This document shows, in pieces, positions 24,629 to 36,720 of a stretch of 64,000 nt of DNA. How positions within the stretch are numbered: position 1 is the first letter of the stretch; every line of letters starts with the position of its first letter. Source of the stretch: Pseudopyrenochaeta lycopersici (Eukaryota; Ascomycota; Dothideomycetes; Pleosporales; Pseudopyrenochaetaceae); contig NHZP01000018.1 of assembly GCA_003313425.1 (NCBI GenBank), forward strand, positions 124,001-188,000, read 5' to 3'. A model generated the notes under the pieces. It saw nothing but the letters and a program-made list of their open reading frames with translations, was not told the DNA's origin and did no database searches. Made by a program: the position numbers and the translations under genes.

Positions 24629-26604
24629 GCAACTGCGTTAGGTGATTCCTAAGTCGATGCCTTTCCTTTCCATTCGCCCAATTAGATACCACGACATGTG
24701 AACGACCCTCCAAAAGTCTGATTTTATGTACCTAGGCTCGCTGATGTTCTTCCATTGATTGCGCGCAAACTAGCTACTGCTGTTACGATAGCCAAACTAT
24801 TATGATTAGTAGGAAAACATACATAAAATCATTACATTGGCAGAAGGTCAATCATTCATCCAGAACTCGTTCAGCGTCCACAGGCATGCGCTGTGGCCTT
24901 TTTCTTGAACTATGTTAGCCTAGATCGAACTGAGTAAAGTACGAATCATGGCTTAAATTCCGTATTTACATCCGTTTGAATCCAGAGTCGCGGCAGTCTC
25001 CGAAAAGTGGGAAACGCAAACGCAATTGGAGTCTCAGAACGCGTTCACACGTCGAAGGACCCGCGGACCCACGAGTACGAGTTGTCATTGCGGAGCGAGG
25101 ATTCGGCAGTTGGACATCTTGAGCATATTTTGACGAGATCAGAGGGACACGTACTTGTCTCAAGGCTTGCGTTGAGCCAGTAGGATGCGCGAGTTTCAGA
25201 ATGTGCCCTTAGGCAGACATGGGTTTTCCTACTTGATGTACCAATGCTATGCAAGGATAACCATCACGGACTAAAATGAGCCCACTTCACAATACTCGAT
25301 GCACGTGCCGTGCCGTCCCTCCCGTCATCCACATCCTAAGTTTGTGTCTCAGGTCCTAAGGTGCATCGCTTCTGTGGGCCATCGGTTCTGGCGGCAGAGT
25401 GTCATTGTAGCATGGCTTTGCCAAACAGTTGCATTGCGAAATTAAGCATTTAGCAAGGACAAAGCTGTCTCGCTTCCACTTTGTCCGTGCCAGAAATCAT
25501 TCCGAAGCAAGAAGCGAACATCTGCTACAACATCAGACTGACTAGTCTATTTTCAGCTCGTTTCGTCGCTGGAGCATCCCCATTTGTTCTTCAAATACTC
25601 CGGCAAAGCGGCATTAGGTTGTTGGGTCCACGTACGCGATGATGCTCAATCACAAGGTTGCCCTTAGCCATTTGGTGTGCGTCGCGGCGCCACATTAATG
25701 GGGGGAGATCAAACTCTAAGCCGTCGAGACCAAACGTAACCGTGAGACTTGAGGCGAGAGAAGCGCTTACAGAAGAACGTGGATGATGAACAACAAATGG
25801 TCTTGAAGCTTGAAATTCATGGTCATGGTGCGGAGCCTGCCTTGAGAGTCAGGCTGACAATCACATCTGGACCGCCCGCGGCGTATTATCTTGCTTCAAC
25901 ATAGCGGTCAAGCGAAGCTTTGTTCCATGTTTGGAAAATGCTCCGGAAAGACCCATGAGTTTCTGACAAGTCGGGTATCAGGTTCTCCCGATGGGTTAGC
26001 CGCCACGGACGTGCGATACTGTCTGTTTGAGGCTGGCGCGTAGGATCGTGATGTGGCTCTGCACCGACTCGTCGTGACAGCAATGTTGTGCAGCTGTCAA
26101 AGTGAATATAGGGTCGCGGCATCGTACTGACTACATGCCTCAACCTCCACGTCTATCCTTTTCCCCTCGCGTCTTTCCCTATTTTTGGCACGCGGCCTGC
26201 GGTCGTGTCTGTCACATCTCTTCTTGTGTTCTTTGTTTGCAATAATAGGTCGAGCAGGGCTCTTCATTCACGATATTGAATTCCTTCCACGGGCGGCTAC
26301 GCAATCACTATCACCCAGCCTCGTCGCTAGCAGCTATCACACACCAGGAGACCGCACGTCACGTACCCATGCAGTAGCCACGATCCCTCGCCTTTTAATT
26401 GTTGTCTTTCGTCTGCCTGGAGCACATATTTATTCGCCCAAACTATAGCGACACCAGAATTCCGCTGTATATAATTCCCTCGGCAGTTTTTTAAACCCTG
26501 CCGTCTAATACCATCCGAGGTCTGCAAGCAGTGCTTTCGCAGGATTCCGTCGCTACTTACGCATCCGGCTGGCGCGCCTTTCAATAAGATTTAATTAGCC
26601 GACG
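24629..26604. other. Intergenic 2 kb, nothing recognised
   Basis: Includes the spermidine synthase 3' end and probably the leader and promoter of NAD kinase (C/T-rich from about 26150). Short frames only. Confidence 0.5.
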
Positions 26605-28545
26605 ATGATACCCAACATGGTCAAAAATGGGGAGCCGTTTAGTCCGGCCAAGATTCACCCGCTCCTGTCGCCGCCATCCAACAAGAGTTTCTCCGACCTT
26701 AACCCCGTCGATGGGCATGCATCATTAACTAATCCTGCCCGCCCTGACTCTCCGCAACCTCCGCAGACCAGCGTCCACTGCCCCCAGGATGCGCCATATA
26801 ATGCCCCCTCGGTAGCGACCACAGAACTAGGCGGTCCGCCCGCAGCAACCGGATCCGGATCACAGCCAGCTGTTCTGACAACAGACGAGTCAGCACGGGA
26901 TAGACAACCGTCCATCATTAGCACCTCATCCTCGATTGAGAACCTCACGAGTTTGCCGCGCGTGCCGTCATTTGGCGAACACCGCAATCGGAAGCATCGC
27001 AAGAACGCTTATTCCATTGATTCGGCAATACCCCGCCAAACCATCCTCAAAGCCCTGCAATCCCGACCACCGACGTCACAGTCCATGGATACAGTTCTGA
27101 TGGAGGGAGCAAAACACGATGCGAAGAAGCAGCGGTCGAAGAGCATCACCCATCAGCGGCTCGCTGAGGCGCTCTCAGAGCTCAAGCTGAATTCAGACGC
27201 GCTCGCTGTGAGCAGAATGGCTGCGCTCGCGTCGCCATGTTTCTTCCACAAAAAGTTCGACAAGGCGGTCAACCTCGAGAAGGTGCTGGAGGAGATGGCC
27301 GACGACGACACCATATCGCACTCGAGGCTCATGCAGACTGCATTCAGTGTGCGTGAAGTCTCCAAGCAGCTTCAGCGTCGGCCCATAAAGATGACAGTGC
27401 GCAATGTCATGATTGTTACCAAGGCACGCGACAACAACCTTGTGTACCTGACCCGCGAGCTGACAGAGTGGCTTCTTACCTCTTCTCGCTACGGCTCAGA
27501 CGTCGGAGTAAACGTCTACGTCGACCACAAGCTTCGCAACTCGAAGCGCTTCGATGCAGCCTCGCTTCTGGCCAAAGATGCACGCTTTGAAGGCATGCTT
27601 CGCTGGTGGACACCGGATCTTTGCTGGGAAACTCCAGAGATCTTTGACCTTGTGCTGACGCTTGGTGGAGACGGCACAGTGTTATTCACTTCCTGGCTCT
27701 TCCAACGTATCGTTCCTCCCATCTTATCCTTCTCTCTCGGTAGTCTTGGTTTCCTCACAAACTTCGAGTTTGCTCAGTACCAGCCAGCTCTCAACAAAAT
27801 CATGTGCGAGACAGGCATGCGTGTAAATCTGCGCATGCGCTTCACATGCACAGTATACCGCTACCAGAAGAACGCCGCACCTGGGTCCCCTCAACATATT
27901 GAAGCCGAGCAGTTCGAGGTTCTCAACGAACTCGTCATTGACCGCGGCCCATCACCCTATGTATCAAACCTCGAGCTGTATGGCGACAACAACCTCCTCA
28001 CTGTTGTACAAGCAGACGGCGTCATCTTCTCAACACCCACCGGTTCAACAGCATACTCACTTTCTGCGGGCGGCTCCCTTGTCCACCCTGATATTCCCGC
28101 CATCCTTCTTACTCCCATTTGTCCACATACACTCTCTTTCCGACCGATGCTCCTCAACGACAGTATGCTCCTGCGCATCGCTGTACCTATCAAGTCCCGT
28201 GCCACTGCCTACTGCGCCTTCGATGGTAAGGGTCGTGTCGAGTTGCGTCAAGGCGATCACGTCACCATTGCTGCGTCGCAGTATCCTTTCCCTACTGTGC
28301 TGTCACAACCTACCGAGTGGTTTGATAGCATCAGCCGCACACTGCGTTGGAACTCACGTGGCGCAACCCAGAAGGCGTGGGACGGCGATGAGACTGGCGA
28401 TGGAGAAGCAGAAGCAGAGCCAGACTTTGACATCGATTTCGACAATGATGATGTCGATCGCGATTCCGGCTACAGCGCAGAAGGATCGACCGTTGACGGG
28501 AGAGGTAGCCCCATGCGCAAAGGAGTTGTGCTTCCCTTCATGTAA
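26605..28545 (+). CDS. NAD kinase, cytosolic Utr1-like, 646 aa, intronless
   Basis: A single open frame from the ATG at 26605. Residues 1-about 255 are Pro/Ser-rich and likely disordered. The kinase domain begins near MTVRNVMIVTKARDNN and contains the nucleotide motif LTLGGDGTVLF (residues 352-362), LGFLTNFEF, the NELVIDRG strand and STPTGSTAYSLSAGGS (from residue 476), followed by HTLSFRP. All NAD-kinase motifs are intact. The enzyme phosphorylates NAD(H) to NADP(H). The N-terminus has no mitochondrial-type presequence. The C-terminus is strongly acidic (DFDIDFDNDDVDRDSG). A second ATG lies five codons in and could be the start. Confidence 0.96.
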   Translation: MIPNMVKNGEPFSPAKIHPLLSPPSNKSFSDLNPVDGHASLTNPARPDSPQPPQTSVHCPQDAPYNAPSVATTELGGPPAATGSGSQPAVLTTDESARDRQPSIISTSSSIENLTSLPRVPSFGEHRNRKHRKNAYSIDSAIPRQTILKALQSRPPTSQSMDTVLMEGAKHDAKKQRSKSITHQRLAEALSELKLNSDALAVSRMAALASPCFFHKKFDKAVNLEKVLEEMADDDTISHSRLMQTAFSVREVSKQLQRRPIKMTVRNVMIVTKARDNNLVYLTRELTEWLLTSSRYGSDVGVNVYVDHKLRNSKRFDAASLLAKDARFEGMLRWWTPDLCWETPEIFDLVLTLGGDGTVLFTSWLFQRIVPPILSFSLGSLGFLTNFEFAQYQPALNKIMCETGMRVNLRMRFTCTVYRYQKNAAPGSPQHIEAEQFEVLNELVIDRGPSPYVSNLELYGDNNLLTVVQADGVIFSTPTGSTAYSLSAGGSLVHPDIPAILLTPICPHTLSFRPMLLNDSMLLRIAVPIKSRATAYCAFDGKGRVELRQGDHVTIAASQYPFPTVLSQPTEWFDSISRTLRWNSRGATQKAWDGDETGDGEAEAEPDFDIDFDNDDVDRDSGYSAEGSTVDGRGSPMRKGVVLPFM

Positions 28546-30362
28546 ATTCGACTACATTGAGGTAAAAGTGTTGAGATGATGTTCTGGTGTGAGGAGTTGA
28601 TGTTTACTGTCCTTCTCTGTCATCCATTGGGTATCCTCTCACGCCGTCGTACGCTTGGGCGGGTCCCAGTGGCTTTTTTCACATAGGGCGGCTGGAGTTG
28701 GTGTTTCATTCCATTATATTGTTACTCTGTCCCTTGCCCAGGGCCCATTTCTTTGATTGCATATAGGGATGAAATCCGATGTATAGTGGAGTCCGATCTA
28801 TGATATCCTAGACACGCATGTAGAAGCTTGAGTACATAGGGTGGAAGTTGAAAGGGGATGATTCAATGAATATGTTTGGGCGAAATGGGCTGTTGCCCTA
28901 GGGTCCAAAGGTAGAACGTCTGTTTCCAGCCATAGTGGCGTGAAGTGTCATGGTGAGCTTCACGTATTAACATATCTGGTAAGTCTCTATCTTGCCATCA
29001 TCCGAGCGTACTCCTTAATCTCTCCGAGACCAATAGTCACATACGAAAGAGCCACTATTATTTTGTCGCAGAGATGATCTACTAGTGCTGAGTCGTACTC
29101 TCCAATGCATGCACGTGGTCCGCGGAGACTACGGAGGAAAGGAGACGGTTAACCTGCCTTCAACAGCGGTGTGGCTGTGGAGCAGAGCCTGTACTAGGAG
29201 AGGCAGGCCATGAGGCTACCATCGGGTACAAGGGAACTCCTTCGAGGGCGCTTATGGTGATAGGGTGATAGGCATGGCGAGAGCAGGTGCTGAACTTTGT
29301 TGAGATGGTGTGGCGGACGTGCGACTAGGCTAGTTTTCATATACCAAGCATTGATAGCATCGTAGCCACTCCTGAGGCTCAACTCGGAGTTTTGCCACCC
29401 TTGTAGTCCATTTCATCGCCAAAGTGGTGTGGCACTAGGAGGGAATTGCCGGTCGCGACCAAACATGTATCGTAATCACCCATACATAGCTCAGAAGTAG
29501 TCTCGTACGAACTCCGTTCTCGTACTGAGCCTGTTCTCACAACCGTGCCTGCAGCGGACAGTGGCCGCCCATGAAGTGAAGCGATCAGGGGCTTTTCGAC
29601 TGCTAAACTGCATGTGGGTGGAGAGTGTCAGTTTTAGAGGAAGATCAGGCACGCCTGCATTGCAGCGATCCACCAAACACGTTTGGCGTTCTGGGGAGAT
29701 GGCGGCAAGAGTTTTTGGTGAATCTCCGATGGCGAGAAGGCGGGAGGCAGCTTAATGCGCGGAACGGCCCCGCTCTTTTCTCGCACGAACAGAGAGTGGC
29801 AACCGCATCGAGAATGTACCACACCAAAGCTAAGCCATTTAACATCTCAGATGTTGGATGCCAGACTCTTGTAGGATCGCATCACAAAAATGCCATCAGC
29901 GTGCATGACGCAAACGTACCAGCCGCAACGGGCCTAGCCAGGTGGATCATTGATATCGCCTTGGCCAACGCCATGCAAGCATCGACCACACAGGCATGAA
30001 AGCTCGTTAGCCTCACCACGCAGCGACCCCAGAATAAAATTGCGGATTAATAAGAGAAACGTGGACATAGTGCGAGCCGCCAAGGGGGACAGAGAAAATC
30101 TTTCGAAGCCAGGAACAAAACAAGAGGAAACGCGATCTTCGTCGGCGGTTCCATCGGTGCTATTCCCCGCCTTCCGATTCGCACCGTTGCTGAAAGGCCC
30201 TGATGACGAAGTGAAGAGCTAATCCACAGCATTCCTTTCGCTTGTTCTTCGTGGCGAAGTTCTTGCTCTGCTCATATACCGCGTATGCCTTCTTTCGCCG
30301 ATTGATGTAGCATTGAGCAAGGGCAACCAACTGTGGATACGATCTAGACGAATCAAACAAGT
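28546..30362. other. Intergenic 1.8 kb, nothing recognised
   Basis: Between NAD kinase and the Zn2Cys6 regulator. Only short frames without recognisable content. Confidence 0.5.
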
Positions 30363-32664
30363 ATGACTACCCCAAGAAGAAAGGCGTGCGTGGAGTGCCG
30401 CCAGCAAAAGGTATATCCCCACCTACAATAACAATTTGCAACCACGGATTGAGAGAGCTTCATGGCTGACTCTGTAGATTCGGTGTGATGTTGAGCAACA
30501 TAAAGTGCCGCATGACCCTTGTGGACGGTGCAACAAGATGGGGCTTGAGTGTAGAATCCTTCCCACATCAACTAGGAATTTACGACAGACGAAGGCAGAG
30601 ATGCGACGAGAGCTAGAAGAGTTGCGATGGAATATGAGACACAACCCAGGAGACCCAAATTATTCACAGTCGACCGCATCTCCAAATGTTGACATGCAAA
30701 ACTACACTCCACATGAGCACGCTTCCGGAACGTACTCGGATCCCTCCGCTAGGACCGATGGATCAAATTCAATGTCCCCAGCTTTTGAGTCAAGGCCACC
30801 GACGAGAAAGGGATCCGATAATCATGCTACGCTTCCACGTACCATTGACGGATATACGCTAGAAGCAAACCGCATTGACGACTGCTTCCGATTGTAAATG
30901 AGCCTTTAATCCCTTGCTGATATACTTTCTGACTTTGCAACCAGATTCTTTACGCAATATCACCCCCTATTCCCGGTTCTGGACGTCTCTTTGGGACCAA
31001 ACGACTATTATGAGCTCTCACCGTTTCTTTTCTGGGCAATCGTCGTCACGGGGTCAAGGAGGTATTCCGAAGACCCAATGGTGCTTGATAAGACCAGTCA
31101 GTTCATTACACCACTTGCCTTCTCTTCCATGGCTCTTCGTTCATCCCAAATTCCCGTCATCCAAGGTCTCCTCATTCTTTGCACGTGGAGGCTTCCAACC
31201 AGTTCCATGTACAAGGACATGACCCACTTGATGTGTGGCTCTGCAGTACATCTGGCTACCCAGATTGGACTGCACATCTCTGGTGTGGGCCAAGACTTCG
31301 CAAGGATGCCAATCAAGAAGAATCAGGACCTGAAGGTCAACCGTGCCAGACTGTGGCTCTGCTGTGTAATCGTATCCATAAGGTAGGCTGCCACAGATTC
31401 GCAACATAATGTTCCAAAGCTAACACATGCTAGGACGAGCTGCGCTGAAGGTATCCCACCGCTAGCAGAGTCTTTCTTCGACGGAGATGAGCGGGAACGA
31501 GAAGACATGGTCCCTTACCTTCCCGTTGATTTGCAGTTCCTCCACAAAGTCTACATTATCCTTCTTCGTGCGATGGTAGCAATGGGCAAGACCAATTTGC
31601 AATCAATCAACTGTGACGTTCGCGTCCTGCGTTCGCTCATCAGTATCTTCGACTCACAGCTTCTTAGCCTGGCTCCGTCATCCCCAAGCGACCTCGGTAC
31701 GTGAAATCTTTCAATACTAGCAGTTGATGCTAATAGAACAGACACACTTCAACTCAACTGCGCACGCATCCATGTCATGGCTTTCCATTTCTTCGCCCAT
31801 CCCACAAACTCCGTACCAGATGCGGACGGTCTCTCACGATTCTACTCACTTTGCGTATCAGTGATTCAAACTGCAACGACCATGACCATGACTCAGCACA
31901 CAGCTTTCGCATCTGTGTCTCAATCTTTCATCGACAGGACAATTACTCTCGCAGGATTCACCATTCTCAGGCTCTGTCGAAGTTCACTAGCTCAACATTT
32001 GGATCTTGCTGCGGGCGAGCAGGCATTCTCTCAGGCTGTGCAATTCCTCAAGAATGTCTCTTTACAGAAGGGAGACATTGGACTGAGGACTGCGCTTATC
32101 ATGAAAGATCTGTGGGGCAGCAACAAAATATTCCGCAGGAAAGATGGCCGTATCGAATCGCTTGGCCTGAGGCTCAGGACTCGATTGAGCATGAGCGTCA
32201 GCTATGACATGTTCTGGTATTGGAGAGAGGAGTTCGGTCATATGCAGAACCCGTATAATGGAGAGGAAGCGACACTTCCATCCAATGAAGCGACTCTTCC
32301 AAACACGCCTCGTAAGTATCACATTTATTCTCACCACTGTTCATATTGCTAACAAACAGGCCAAGCATACACGTCTCGACCTCTTCAGGACATACCAGAC
32401 GCCATAGTACGACCACAAAACCCGATGACGAAGTTTGACCCTAGTTTGGTGAATCCTCAGCTGCAACCAGATCCGACTGTTATGAGCTTTGATAACTGGG
32501 AAGGCTCCGACTATAACGTACCACCGATGCTAGATCAATTCCCGGATTACGATTGGGCTGCTGGGTTTCAATTCTCGAACAGCGACTTCCCGACCATGCC
32601 TATCGGTTCTATGAACCAAGTTATGCCAGCAAACCCGGCGAATATGGGATACACGTTTGGTTGA
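30363..32664 (+). CDS. Zn2Cys6 transcription factor, 679 aa
   Basis: Exons 30363-30410, 30478-30893, 30945-31382, 31434-31696, 31742-32311, 32360-32664; every junction keeps phase. The N-terminus holds a binuclear zinc cluster: ACVECRQQK, IRC, an eleven-residue loop, then CGRC and NKMGLEC, the C-x2-C-x6-C ... C-x2-C-x6-C pattern with the first intron splitting it. A basic coiled coil follows (LRQTKAEMRRELEELRW). The middle region starts at FFTQYHPLFPVLD and resembles the regulatory domain of Leu3/War1-like regulators (FWAIVVTGSRRYSEDP; VIQGLLILCTWRLP). The C-terminus is Asp/Pro/Met-rich and probably activating. The fourth intron is only 45 bases. No target can be inferred; the nearest neighbour is the lyase-superfamily enzyme 2 kb downstream. 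Confidence 0.93.
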
Positions 32665-34749
32665 ACACGACGTACTCATTACAGGTCTTGCCACATTCGT
32701 TGTATCGGTGATAGCCTAAGAATCTTTCGTGATGTGACGTGCCGGTGGCCAACATAAGTTCCAGCAGTGTCTCAAGGGAGCTAGTCGCTCAAAAAACAGT
32801 GGAGGCGAGAATCTCTAGGGCGGAACAGCTACACCATTTTTGCGTCGGCTGGCTGTGTGTCGCATCAGAGAATGTGGCCTGGAAGGGTTCGCATGCTTGG
32901 CACAAACTGGCTCTGCTGCAACCGCTTCGTTGTCCAGGATACTGAAGTGAATTCCGAAACGCTTTCCATCGACTTGGGGGAGGTCCCCTCCAGATGTAAT
33001 GACATTGCAACGCCATCAATAAAGGGATGTGGACTTTCTGTGGGCGTTGGCGATGACGGGGAGGTTGAAAGAATGACCGATTTACGACTCAGAATGAATT
33101 TGAAGGAAAAGGCAATGACAGATACCACGCCGCTGCGGCTCAAGCGGTCCAGGATAGTTTCCATCTTTGATGGAACGAGGGTGACTGACATGGTGATCAA
33201 AATAATGATACAACCTTCCTCTATAGTTTCACCGCTCTAGGTCGATGGAACCGAGAAAGCTCCTTCATCATTCTCTTGGAGTATGCAGGGATTCTATTTT
33301 CGACAAAGGCAAGCTATTTCAGTGTTAGCATCTATCAGAAAACTCGTGCAGGGTGTTACGCCAGTAGTACCAATCAATCCTTTAAGGGTTTTTTTTTAGC
33401 TTATCGGTTATTTCGGTATTTAACGGAGGACTTGCTTGTCCCAGACAAAGTATACAGCACCCGATCACGGGCAATTTGGGCCCATGGGGTTTAACTTGCT
33501 GAAATCAATGTCGTGTCTTGAGCTGCAGGCGGAGACCGAGGCCGAAGCGGAATGGAGCTGGACTCTTTTTGTGAACTCGTTTCGAACAGTAAGAGATCAC
33601 GAATTGTCTCTCCCAGCATGAACAAGCCTATGCTGCCTTCTAAATCCTATAGTCCTACACAAAGTCATTTCAAATTGGAAACGCGGAAGAGCCAAGAATA
33701 CTGGCTGAGTGACGCGAAGGTCGTGTAGGAATCGTCATGGCACAATTGTGCAGAATTTGTAAGCTGGCTTTGAATTGGGTTGGAATCTGGAAGTAAGAGA
33801 GTCTATCGCGGTGTAGGGTTGAACTCGATATCGCGCAATGAGAAAAGAAAAGTGTTGGTACCATCCTGACTAACTGCACTGTCAGCAGCACAAGTATATG
33901 AAGAATCGGACCGCAATGCAAAATATTACGTGGTCTTCGGAGTAACTCTCAAATTTAAACTTCACACATTTTCAATCGAATAAGAATTTGGTTGCTCAAA
34001 TTCTCCTGAATACTCGCCGACTGCCTGCCCCTCATTTGACATTTCTATCGCAAGCATACTTCCAGCACCACCACAGGGACCCCACACGCACCACCACCCT
34101 TCCCGCCTACATCACTCCGACACAATGTAGCCTTCCCATCGGCGAATCTCTACCCCACCTACTGATATATGATCGGCTTCTAGCAAATGGCGTGGTCAGG
34201 ACTGCTCACGTCGGGCAGACGGTCGGCGAACATCGGCATCTTGCGTTACATGACAAGCATTGCGGGGTGCACATCGCTCCGTTGTTGAAGTCTAGATGGA
34301 CGACGAAAGGTCTTTTGAAAGCCTCTTTGTCGGTTACAGGTTCCGTCTCTCTGTAAATGGCTACATGCCATCGTATGAGAATGAATAAGAGTTGGCAGTT
34401 TCATCGGGCTTCAACGGCTCGGAACCCATTTTGAGAAAGCTTCCCTGCGTACATCAAGAGTAGTACATATAAGGCAGAGCAGGTGTCTTCGGCTACATAG
34501 ATTGTATTGACCCCTAGACGCCTACTTTCTCGGTTCGGGGGTTTCTTGCTGAGCGTTTCTACGTATTGTCTTGGGGATTAAGGACTAGTCTGGGATAATT
34601 CCAAAGAGCTAGCAGGAACTCGCCAACAACCAAGATCATCTCAGCTCAAGACTACCCGACTTTTGCACCATCTTGTTCACACCACACGGTGTCTAGTCTG
34701 CAAAACGGTATCGAATCAAAGATAAGAGTCGCACCGTGTTGTTAGGAAG
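32665..34749. other. Intergenic 2.1 kb, nothing recognised
   Basis: Contains an A/T-rich patch near 33380-33425 with a run of nine T. No gene supported. Confidence 0.5.
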
Positions 34750-35808
34750 ATGGGTTCAGTGGGTGCAAGCAACGGCGGGAGGAGATTAACCGCTGTCGAG
34801 AAGTTGAGAGGCATGCTGGCGGATCCGGATCGTTTCATTGCATGTCCGGGTGTGTATGATGGTTTTACAGCACGGATTGCGTTAAGGGAAGGCGTTGATT
34901 GTTTGTATATGGTAAGCTTCATGTGATCAAATCAATACTCTACCTCTTGCTCCGATCTCGACGTAGCAATGACACTCATTGCTACCTCATATCTGAAGCT
35001 TAGGAACGTATAACTAACATTATGATAGACAGGTGCAGGAACAACAATGTCCCGCCTAGGAATGGCTGACATGGGCATCGCCACCCTTAACGACATGCTT
35101 GCCAATGCCTCCATGATCGCCAACATCGACACCTCTGTCCCACTCATTGCAGACGCCGATACAGGCTATGGCGGTGCCATTATGGTTGGCCGCACTGTCA
35201 CACAGTATATACGCGCTGGCGTCGCTGGCCTGCATCTCGAAGACCAAGTTGTTAACAAGCGCTGCGGTCATTTGAACGGGAAGCAATTGGTTGGAATCCA
35301 AGAATATGCGAGCAGAATTCGGGCAGCAGTATTGGCGAGAGAGCAATCAGGCGGCGATATTGTGATCATTGCGAGGACAGATGCACTACAAGGTCACGGA
35401 TACGACGAAGCCATCAAACGGCTGAAAGCCGCCATCGCCGAGGGCGCAGAGGTCGCATTTCTCGAAGGCGTGAATACGCGAGAAGAAGCACAAAACGCAT
35501 GCAGAGATCTCGCGCCAACTCCCTGTCTATTTAACAACGTTCCGGGTGGAGTGTCTCCTGACCTTGGGGTCAAGGAGTGCAAAGAAATAGGATATAAGCT
35601 TGCCATTTTCCCATGCCTGGCATTCGAAATGGTATATCCCGCGGTGCGGAAAGCGGTGCAGCAGCTGAAAGAGACCGGTAATGTGGATAGTTACGAGAAG
35701 GACGGTAGGAGGTATGGTCCAAGAGAGCTATTCCAAGTGTGTGGGCTGGATGAGCTGGCAGACTTTGATGTCCAAGCTGGAGGAACATCTTATCAGAATG
35801 GAGCATGA
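34750..35808 (+). CDS. PEP mutase/isocitrate lyase superfamily enzyme, 313 aa
   Basis: Exons 34750-34911 and 35029-35808, intron of 117 bases in phase 0. The product opens with VEKLRGMLADPDRF, CPGVYDGFTARIA and MTGAGTTMSRLG, then the metal-binding LIADADTGYGG and HLEDQVVNKRCGH. The K-R-C-G-H box with its catalytic Cys points to a C-C lyase (methylisocitrate or dimethylmalate lyase type) and not a phosphonomutase. IIARTDALQGHGYDEAI and FNNVPGG are also family blocks. Fungal paralogues are numerous and often annotated as carboxyvinyl-carboxyphosphonate phosphorylmutase; the true substrate is open. The C-terminus (TSYQNGA) lacks a peroxisomal SKL-like signal, so a cytosolic enzyme is likely. Confidence 0.92.
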
Positions 35809-36720
35809 ATAATGATGCTATAAGGAAGGATTGTATGTGCGTCTTTGTGGCAGAGCTACAGATGATGATTGGTTTCCTAATCTTCATGACGTACAGCCGG
35901 GGGGTTGGAGTGATTAGTTCGTAACATACAAGTAGGATGGTATAGTCGAAACGAATCATGAATCTAATGGGCCAGTAATGTTTCTTTGCCTTCTGTATCC
36001 ATGGTTCTCCATGTCTTAACTTGGATTTCATACACCGCTCTAAGCGTAACAGCCAGAGTCCGATGATTTCCTCGGCATCGTCTTTCGTGTTGCCAGGCGT
36101 AGATACTCCTGCGTATGAGTCTAGAATGCTTCCTATGCCGCCCTGGCTTCACACGATGCTACGACGGTTTTTGAGAGAATCAGGGATGTGAACGGAAATG
36201 CACGCGCTTCGTACTTTTGGCACAAGCCATATGAGTCGGTACCATGAATAAGGAGCTGCAAATGTGGAAGAAATTATTCTGGAACCTTGAATATTAGTAC
36301 GCCACTGACGATGGATCGTACTAATTTTGGCTTATGCCGAAGCCTAACTGCTCAGTCATCGTCTTGTAAAAGCCGCGGTGAGGCTCACAAAGGACTAGCG
36401 CAAAAGTCTCCAGTAGTGATTGGCCACAAACCATGTTGGATAAAAATGTAACGCGAGCGTACAAACGGCAAGGCTCGATTGCAGTCGAGGATGGCGAATC
36501 TAAAACCTGCTCTAAGAGGATATTCTAACACGCCGAGGGGTGGCTTTGTGGATACCTCCCGGAAGCAGCAAGTCCTTCGCGATAGCGCAATCACTGGCTC
36601 TCTTCACCGCACGCCTAGGTGGGGCTTGTAAATGGAAAAGCCTTCAATCACAAGGGAGGCCTTACAGTAGGGCAGTATTAACTTGCTCAACCCGATGGGC
36701 ATGGTGGGAAACACTTCGCC
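35809..36720. other. Intergenic 0.9 kb, nothing recognised
   Basis: Short frames only, between the lyase-type enzyme and the surface glycoprotein. Confidence 0.5.

Noticed and set aside
27899..28579. 226-codon plus-strand frame inside NAD kinase
   Set aside because: Shadow frame; NAD kinase motifs are in the other frame across the whole interval.
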